Below are positions 50,900 through 59,861 of a stretch of DNA of 59,861 nucleotides, one piece after another. The position numbers were made by a program, and so were the translations under genes. Every line of letters begins with the position of its first letter. Position 1 is the stretch's first letter. The notes under the pieces were generated by a model that was not told the origin of the DNA, ran no database searches, and worked only from the letters and a program-made list of their open reading frames with translations. Source of the stretch: Gammaproteobacteria bacterium (GTDB lineage Bacteria; Pseudomonadota; Gammaproteobacteria; Burkholderiales; Burkholderiaceae_D). Location: contig CAJCIC010000095.1 of assembly GCA_903970185.1 (NCBI GenBank), positions 1 to 59,861 on the forward strand, given 5' to 3'.

Positions 50900-52179
50900 C
50901 CCTGCCTGCGTTTTTTGCACGCGAGGGGCGTGAGCTGATGCTCGAAGGCGTCGCGCTAAACGAGATCGTCGCGCGCTTTGGCTCGCCCACTTACGTCTAT
51001 TCGAGAGCCGCGATCACGGCGGCTTTTGCGGCGTATCGCGATGGCCTTGGCAATTACCCGGGCCTGATCTGCTATGCGGTCAAGGCCAATTCGAATCTTG
51101 CAGTGCTTGACTGCCTGGCGCGTCTTGGCGCCGGCTTCGATATCGTCTCCGGCGGCGAACTGCAGCGCGTGCTAAGGGCCGGCGGCCTTGCCAAGCGCGT
51201 GATTTTTTCCGGCGTTGGCAAGACCGACGCCGAAATCGAAGCTGCGCTTGGCGCCAACATCCGCTGCTTTAACATCGAGTCCGAAGCCGAGATCGAGAAA
51301 ATTGCGGCGGCGGCGAGACGGCTTGGCGTCGTGGCGCCGGTGTCGCTTCGCATCAATCCCGATGTCGACCCGCTCACCCACCCCTACATTGCCACCGGCA
51401 TGAAGGAATCGAAGTTCGGCATCGCCCATGCCGATGCCATCGCGCTGTACCGCAAGGCCAAGGCATTCGAAGAGCTCGAGGTTGTCGGCATCGACTGCCA
51501 TATCGGATCGCAAATGCTCGATGAAGAGCCGCTGATCGAGTCGCTTGATCGCCTGCTCGACCTCGTCGACAGCCTTGCTGCCGAAGGCATCGCCCTGTCA
51601 CACATCGATTTGGGCGGTGGACTTGGCGTGCGTTATCGCGATGAGCAGTCCGTTGCCATCAGCGAGTTTGTTGCGACTGTGACAAAGCGCATCGCTCGAT
51701 GGCAGGCTTTGCGGCGTGACACGAGCGCCATCGAGCTGTTGCTCGAGCCGGGTCGATCGATTGTCGCCAATGCCGGCGTTTTGCTGACGCAAGTCGAATA
51801 CCTCAAGTGCGGAAGCAAGAATTTCGCCGTCGTCGATGCCGCCATGAACGATCTCCTGCGACCGGCGCTCTACGATGCGTGGCACGACATCGTGCCGCTC
51901 GGCGCGCCCGGTCATGGCGCCCAAAAGCGGGTCTGGGACGTGGTTGGACCGGTTTGCGAGTCTGGCGACTGGCTCGCGCACGACCGTGAGCTTGAGATTG
52001 CGCCAGGCGATGCCCTGGGTATCCTGTCAGCCGGCGCCTATGCCATGGTGATGGCGTCCAACTACAACAGCCGCGGCCGTGCCGCCGAGGTCATGGTGGA
52101 TGGCGGCAACTGCTATCTCGTGCGCGCACGCGAAACCATCGACGATCTGCTTCTGGGCGAAGCGCGCCTGCCCATGTAG
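50896..52179 (+). CDS. lysA: Diaminopimelate decarboxylase
   Basis: A 427-aa PLP enzyme of fold type III. The PLP lysine is in YAVKANSNLAVL (about residue 58). Glycine-rich and active-site motifs include DIVSGGEL, HIGSQMLDEEP, LDLGGGLGV-like HIDLGGGLGVRY, EPGRSIVANAG and YAMVMASNYNSR. It converts meso-diaminopimelate to lysine. The ATGA overlap with lptM suggests one transcript. Confidence 0.97.
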   Translation: MTLPAFFAREGRELMLEGVALNEIVARFGSPTYVYSRAAITAAFAAYRDGLGNYPGLICYAVKANSNLAVLDCLARLGAGFDIVSGGELQRVLRAGGLAKRVIFSGVGKTDAEIEAALGANIRCFNIESEAEIEKIAAAARRLGVVAPVSLRINPDVDPLTHPYIATGMKESKFGIAHADAIALYRKAKAFEELEVVGIDCHIGSQMLDEEPLIESLDRLLDLVDSLAAEGIALSHIDLGGGLGVRYRDEQSVAISEFVATVTKRIARWQALRRDTSAIELLLEPGRSIVANAGVLLTQVEYLKCGSKNFAVVDAAMNDLLRPALYDAWHDIVPLGAPGHGAQKRVWDVVGPVCESGDWLAHDRELEIAPGDALGILSAGAYAMVMASNYNSRGRAAEVMVDGGNCYLVRARETIDDLLLGEARLPM

Positions 52180-52197
52180 GGCAGGCGAATCGAGCAG

Positions 52198-52863
52198 CTA
52201 GCGCAGCCCCGCCGCGTAATCGGCCACGGCTTTCATCTCGGCATCGGACAGCCGGCTGGCGATGGTTTGCATCGGCACACTGTTCATGCGCGCGCCCGAC
52301 TTGAAATTGTCGAGCTCGGTTGCGAGGTAGTCCTGCCACTGGCCACCGAGCGCCGGATACTGGATCGGGATGCCGGCGCCATTCGGACCGTGGCAGGCGG
52401 CACAGGCTGGCACGCCGCGCTCGGTGATGCCGCCGCGCCAGATCTTCTGGCCCAGCGCAATCGTCTGCGGGCTCTTGGCATCCGCAGGCTTGAGCTTTTG
52501 GCTGGCGTAGTAGGCAGCCACATTGACCATGTCCGCGCTCGCCAGGGCAGCGGCGATGGGCGACATGATCGCGTTGGGACGCTCGGCCGTGGTCGCAGGG
52601 GGTACGACCTTGAAATTGGTCAACTGCTTGACGAGGTATTCGGGATGCTGGCCTGCGAGCTTGGGAAACGTCGGGCCGCTGGCATTGCCATCAACGCCAT
52701 GACAGGCGGCGCAAACCGCTGCGGCGATCGCTCCTCCCTTTTGCACATCGGGTTTGGCCGGGGCTGAAGCCTCGGCCGGTGCAGCCGCTCCCTGGGCGCT
52801 GGCCATCGTTGCCGCAAGAAAGCTCGCGCAGGTAAATACGATTAGCGCTTTGGCACGATTCAT
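52198..52863 (-). CDS. Diheme cytochrome c (c4 type)
   Basis: A 221-aa exported protein. Signal peptide MNRAKALIVFTCASFLAATM-ASA, then two heme-binding CAACH motifs (about residues 52-56 and 156-160) with Met-rich partners (NAIMSPI and NSVPMQTIA). The two-domain pattern is that of cytochrome c4, a periplasmic electron carrier to terminal oxidases. The ATG at 52863 starts the signal peptide. It diverges from engB. Confidence 0.9.
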   Translation of the reverse strand: MNRAKALIVFTCASFLAATMASAQGAAAPAEASAPAKPDVQKGGAIAAAVCAACHGVDGNASGPTFPKLAGQHPEYLVKQLTNFKVVPPATTAERPNAIMSPIAAALASADMVNVAAYYASQKLKPADAKSPQTIALGQKIWRGGITERGVPACAACHGPNGAGIPIQYPALGGQWQDYLATELDNFKSGARMNSVPMQTIASRLSDAEMKAVADYAAGLR

Positions 52864-52892
52864 CGAGAGAAGCCCTGTAAAATTGCGATGGA

Positions 52893-52918
52893 CACGCACG
52901 TCAACCACGCACGTCAAC
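52893..52918. repeat. 13-bp perfect tandem repeat upstream of cytochrome c gene
   Basis: CACGCACGTCAAC is present twice head to tail (52893-52905 and 52906-52918), 30 bases ahead of the cytochrome c start and in its 5' region. Could be a pair of regulator sites or a slippage product. Confidence 0.65.
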
Positions 52919-52977
52919 GGTTGCAAGCATTGTGTGCGTGGCGTGCACGTTGCGCGCGAGGCGCACAAAACCACAAT

Positions 52978-52983
52978 ATTATA
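52978..52983 (-). promoter_or_regulatory. Possible -10 of the cytochrome c gene
   Basis: TATAAT on the minus strand, about 115 bases upstream of the cytochrome c start. No convincing -35 is seen at the usual spacing. The same AT patch could serve engB on the other strand. Confidence 0.35.
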
Positions 52984-53066
52984 CAAGAGACATTTTGTGC
53001 CTGACACGCCGACTTGCGCCGGCGTTGGCAAGCGCTATCCCTCCCCGGGGCCCTTGGCCTTCAATC

Positions 53067-53750
53067 ATGTCGATTTTCCAGCAGGCGCGCTTTTTCACCA
53101 CGGCCGATGCCTTAACGCAACTGCCAAACCTGGGTGCGCCCGAAATCGCCTTCGCCGGCCGCTCAAACGCCGGCAAATCGACCGCGATTAACACCATCTG
53201 CTCGCAAAAGCGCCTGGCTTTTGCAAGCAAGACGCCAGGACGCACCCAGCACCTCAATTTCTTCTCGATTGGCACGCATGCCGAAGACGAATACGTCCCG
53301 GCTGGCTTCATCGTCGATCTCCCGGGTTACGGCTACGCGCAGGTCGGCCATGCCGCCAAGGCGCACTGGGACGCGCTTTTGAGCAGTTACATCGCGAGCC
53401 GCAGCGAGTTGCGCGGGCTGGTTCTGATCATGGATGCAAGGCGACCGATGACCGATCTGGATAGCGCGCTCGTCGACTGGTTCGCGCCGCGCGAGCGGCC
53501 GATTCATGCGATTCTGACCAAGGCCGACAAACTCAATCGCAGCGACTCGACTGCTGCACTAAGAGCGACCAAGGAAGCACTCGCTGTCTTTGGGCCGAGC
53601 CATAGTGCGCAATTGTTCTCCTCGCTAAAGAAAACCGGCGTTGCCGAGGCGCAGGAGCGCATTCTGGAGATTCTCGGTCTCAAAGACGCGAACCCGCGCG
53701 CCCACAAGGTCGTGCCCTTCACCAAACCTGGCACGCTGGCGCGCGAATGA
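53067..53750 (+). CDS. engB: EngB/YihA ribosome-biogenesis GTPase
   Basis: A 227-aa small GTPase. G1 GRSNAGKST, G3 DLPGYGYAQV, G4 TKADKL and a C-terminal end SLKKTGV (G5) are visible. It acts in large-subunit assembly. The ATG at 53067 (MSIFQQARFF) matches the family start; longer readings do not. It follows a divergent cytochrome c gene. Confidence 0.93.
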   Translation: MSIFQQARFFTTADALTQLPNLGAPEIAFAGRSNAGKSTAINTICSQKRLAFASKTPGRTQHLNFFSIGTHAEDEYVPAGFIVDLPGYGYAQVGHAAKAHWDALLSSYIASRSELRGLVLIMDARRPMTDLDSALVDWFAPRERPIHAILTKADKLNRSDSTAALRATKEALAVFGPSHSAQLFSSLKKTGVAEAQERILEILGLKDANPRAHKVVPFTKPGTLARE

Positions 53751-53754
53751 CTGC

Positions 53755-53779
53755 GGCCAGATCTGGCCATTTTGGCCAG
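53755..53779. other. Overlapping palindromes after engB
   Basis: A perfect 14-bp palindrome GGCCAGATCTGGCC (53755-53768) overlaps a hairpin CTGGCCA, loop TTT, TGGCCAG (53763-53779). No T-run follows on the plus strand. Possibly a weak terminator or protein site. Confidence 0.5.
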
Positions 53780-53947
53780 AAACAAGCGATGGGTCCATTG
53801 CGGCCCCGGCGAGCGGTTCGGGACCTTAAAAAACAAGAATCCATGAAGCACCGGAACCGCGACGTCTGGACCAACTGGGTCAACAGGACTAGCGACAATG
53901 TTGGCCGCCGAACGCCCTTTTGAGCCACCGGCGCAGTAACACCCTGC

Positions 53948-53985
53948 AAAAAAATGCCCCGACGCAAGGGGAATGACGTCGGGGC
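53948..53985 (-). terminator. Intrinsic terminator on the minus strand
   Basis: A perfect 9-bp GC-rich stem with a 12-base loop is followed on the minus strand by A and seven T. No annotated minus-strand gene lies within reach, so it points to an unannotated transcript (the candidate small RNA). Confidence 0.85.
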
Positions 53986-54055
53986 GATAACGCCTTATTG
54001 TTTTAAGGCACCCGCTCAGGGAGGAGAAGCGGGAGATGACCGAAGCCATCTGTGA
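53948..54055 (-). ncRNA. Candidate minus-strand small RNA with C-rich loops
   Basis: On the minus strand, 5' to 3', stems follow each other. GAUGGC-UUCG-GUCAUC (54035-54050) closes a UUCG tetraloop. CCCGCU/AGCGGG (54011-54033) has the loop UCUCCUCCCUG. GCCUUA/UAAGGC (53992-54009) comes next. Last is a 9-bp terminator stem GCCCCGACG/CGUCGGGGC (53956-53985) with a loop containing UUCCCC and then seven U. The first stem is perfect (with one G-U) only on the minus strand. The two C-rich loops could pair with Shine-Dalgarno sequences. The 5' end is not defined and no strong promoter is seen. Confidence 0.6.
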
Positions 54056-54109
54056 AGTATGATTGCCCGGTTTCCCGAAAGTTCGGCGGTCGTTTCACTC
54101 CCCATGTAA

Positions 54110-55153
<1,044 letters not shown>

Positions 55154-55205
55154 ATCGTCCCGTGCACCGTCTGGCCAAGGCATCCGATCGGCGCTTTCTC
55201 GCGTA

Positions 55206-55252
55206 ATGAAGTAGTCTGCGCGACGGTGCCGACTCGACCTTAATTACTTCAT
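55206..55252. repeat. 8-bp inverted repeat overlapping the esterase start
   Basis: ATGAAGTA (55206-55213) pairs with TACTTCAT (55245-55252), whose last two bases belong to the ATG of the esterase gene. The loop is 31 bases. It could be an operator or could hide the start codon. Confidence 0.45.
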
Positions 55253-56105
55253 GTTCACGCGACGTCAAATGCTGTTTGGATCTTCACTTACGACACTTCT
55301 TAGCGCGTGTTCTCCGGTGGGCGTTCTGAATTCGCTCGCAAAGAAGAGCACCTTCAAGAAAACGGCCGACATCGCCTATGGCGATGAGCCGGCGCAGCGG
55401 CTTGATGTCTACGTGCCGCAAGGCGCGCCGCACGCCGCGCCGGTGGTGGTGTTCTTCTACGGCGGCAGCTGGCAGACCGGCAGTCGCGTCGATTATCTTT
55501 TCGTTGGCGAGGCACTCGCTTCGCGCGGTATCGTGACGGTAATTGCCGACTATCGTCTGGCACCGCGCGTGTCCTATCCGGACTTCCTGAAAGATTGCGC
55601 CGGCGCCGTGTCCTGGACGTTCAAGAACATTGCGAATTTCTCCGGCAACAGCGACAAGGTGTTTGTCTGCGGACACAGTGCGGGGGGCTACAACGCTGCG
55701 ATGCTCGCTTTCGATGCGCGCTGGCTTGGCGCCTACGACCTCTCCCCCGATCGTTTCGCAGGCTTGGTCGCGCTTGCTGCACCCGTCAACTTCCTGCCGA
55801 TTACGGACGCCGATATCAAGCCGATCTTTCACTTCCCGGACACGCCCGCCGACACGATGCCGATCAATCATGTCACCGGACACGAGCCGGCCACGCTGCT
55901 TCTGGCGGCGCAAAACGACCGCTTCGTCTATCCGGAGAGAAACACCGAAACACTGGCAGCCAAGATGCGCGCAGCAGGAGACGATGTCACGGTCAAGATC
56001 TACGATCGCGTCACGCACACAACGCTGATTGGCGCCATGGCCGCGCCGCTGCGCGGCCTTGCCCCCGTGCTCGATGACTGGAGCAATTTCGTGCTGACCC
56101 GCTAA
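55251..56105 (+). CDS. Lipoprotein-type alpha/beta hydrolase (esterase), 284 aa
   Basis: The signal segment MFTRRQMLFGSSLTTLLSAC has a lipobox Cys at residue 20, so it is probably an envelope lipoprotein. The alpha/beta hydrolase fold shows an HGGxW-like oxyanion loop (FFYGGSWQTG), nucleophile Ser143 in GHSAGG, Asp in QNDRFVYP and His in RVTHTTLIGAM. Resembles carboxylesterases of the BD-FAE type; substrate unknown. It faces uvrA tail to tail. Confidence 0.82.
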   Translation: MFTRRQMLFGSSLTTLLSACSPVGVLNSLAKKSTFKKTADIAYGDEPAQRLDVYVPQGAPHAAPVVVFFYGGSWQTGSRVDYLFVGEALASRGIVTVIADYRLAPRVSYPDFLKDCAGAVSWTFKNIANFSGNSDKVFVCGHSAGGYNAAMLAFDARWLGAYDLSPDRFAGLVALAAPVNFLPITDADIKPIFHFPDTPADTMPINHVTGHEPATLLLAAQNDRFVYPERNTETLAAKMRAAGDDVTVKIYDRVTHTTLIGAMAAPLRGLAPVLDDWSNFVLTR

Positions 56106-56112
56106 CGCGCGG

Positions 56113-58962
<2,850 letters not shown>

Positions 58963-58981
58963 TACTCGATGCTAAAAGCGT

Positions 58982-59001
58982 GCAAATCGTCGCCGATTTG
59001 C
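58982..59001. other. Perfect hairpin 20 bases upstream of uvrA
   Basis: GCAAATCG, loop TCGC, CGATTTGC is a perfect 8-bp inverted repeat in the uvrA leader region. It does not match the classic CTGT-N8-ACAG LexA box, so SOS control is not shown by it. It may be an operator or a structure in the message. Confidence 0.55.
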
Positions 59002-59203
59002 GAAATGAAAGCGACCAACAACGCCGCGGCAAACGGTTTTTGCAGCCTGCCGGACGGGAAGCCGCAACACCGCAAGCCAGATGCGCAATGGGGCGGAAAA
59101 AAGCAGGGGCAACCTGATACTATAACGCAAATCAAGCACCCCAATAGGGGGTCTTCACAGCAGCGATTTCAGCCTGCGATACCCCCTGGCAAAGGAGAAA
59201 AAG

Positions 59204-59686
59204 ATGGCGTCCGTCAACAAGGTCATTTTGGTTGGCAATCTCGGCAAGGACCCGGAGACACGCTACATGCCAAACGGTGAAGCGGTGACCAATGTAACCA
59301 TCGCCACGAGCGATACCTGGACTGACAAAGTCAGTGGCGAAAAAAAGGAAGCCACCGAATGGCACCGCGTGACCTTCTATCGCCGCCTTGCAGAAGTCGC
59401 AGGCGAGTACCTGAAAAAAGGGTCCTCGGTGTATGTTGAGGGCAAACTGCGCACGCGCAAGTGGCAGGATAAAGAAGGGCAAGATCGGTATACGACCGAA
59501 GTGATCGCCGACGTCATGCAAATGCTCGGCAGCCGCAGCGGTGGGGGCGGCTCGGCGCCGATGGATGACGGCGGGCCAAGTCGCAGCGAGAGTCCGCAGC
59601 GCGAGCCGGCGCGCGCTGCAAAACCGGCGGCGGCCAAAAAGCCGGCCACGGCCTTCGAGGACATGGACGACGACATTCCGTTCTGA
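59204..59686 (+). CDS. ssb: Single-stranded DNA-binding protein
   Basis: A 160-aa protein with an OB-fold (about residues 3-110; [50 protein letters not shown]), a Gly/Ser/Ala/Pro linker, and the C-terminal tail MDDDIPF that binds partner proteins in replication and repair. AAAGGAG precedes the ATG at 59204. It is divergent from uvrA, the arrangement common in many proteobacteria. Confidence 0.96.
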   Translation: MASVNKVILVGNLGKDPETRYMPNGEAVTNVTIATSDTWTDKVSGEKKEATEWHRVTFYRRLAEVAGEYLKKGSSVYVEGKLRTRKWQDKEGQDRYTTEVIADVMQMLGSRSGGGGSAPMDDGGPSRSESPQREPARAAKPAAAKKPATAFEDMDDDIPF

Positions 59687-59861
59687 GGGGCGGCTTCGGC
59701 AGGGAGCCATTCAAGCGCACGACGTTGGCCCACCTCGGGCCTGGGAAATCGGATCCTCGGCGATCTAAGCGGTGTGATTTGGCACATCGCAGGCCGGCGC
59801 CCGTGGTCGCCACTTTGCAGCGCTTGTAGAGCGGCTTGCGGCTCGGCAGTCCCTTAACCTC

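Noticed and set aside
53504..54049. 181-aa minus-strand ORF across the end of engB
   Set aside because: It lies antisense to engB, has low-complexity composition and no start signal, and passes through the candidate small RNA and its terminator.

Overview
The window looks like a chromosome segment of a GC-rich betaproteobacterium, most probably Burkholderiales. The main evidence is the block pilMNOPQ-aroK-aroB-dgt-gltB-gltD, with mrcA divergent from pilM, together with lptM-lysA, a diheme cytochrome c divergent from engB, and hemB, uvrA and ssb. The family within the order cannot be fixed from the sequence alone. No rRNA or tRNA gene, phage, insertion sequence or CRISPR array was seen.

Layout: (1) 1-5.6 kb is an accessory region of small, mostly unrecognised genes, all on the minus strand. 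It holds a HigBA-type toxin-antitoxin pair and several degenerate copies of a short palindromic repeat between genes. (2) 5.6-15 kb holds an MmcQ/YjbR protein, a TPR membrane protein and a complete kdp potassium-uptake operon. The operon includes KdpF (29 aa) and a second 30-aa membrane microprotein at its head. (3) 15-31.4 kb is mixed metabolic and signalling content: two hydrolases, DsbD, an SRAP-family DNA-protein crosslink protein, a patatin, two c-di-GMP proteins (one with a LOV-like domain), an OFA-type transporter, a GNAT enzyme and apt. (4) 31.7-47.3 kb is one long minus-strand run: pilMNOPQ (type IV pilus/secretin), aroK-aroB-dgt, a degenerate RAYT-like transposase, and gltB-gltD. (5) 47.6-59.9 kb holds PBP1A, cyaY, lptM-lysA, cytochrome c, engB, hemB, an esterase, uvrA and ssb.

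How the genes work together: KdpFABC is the K+ pump and KdpDE its sensor and regulator. PilMNOP form the inner-membrane and periplasmic alignment complex that connects to the PilQ secretin. AroK/AroB serve chorismate synthesis. GltBD makes glutamate. LysA completes lysine synthesis and HemB feeds heme synthesis.

The most interesting unexplained signals are these: a probable minus-strand small RNA between engB and hemB, with four stems, a UUCG tetraloop, C-rich anti-Shine-Dalgarno-like loops and an intrinsic terminator; a HigBA promoter with a 16-bp palindrome in its core and a predicted leaderless start; a RAYT-like gene that has lost the catalytic motifs; and a LOV-like domain that keeps the photoactive cysteine but has changed flavin contacts.
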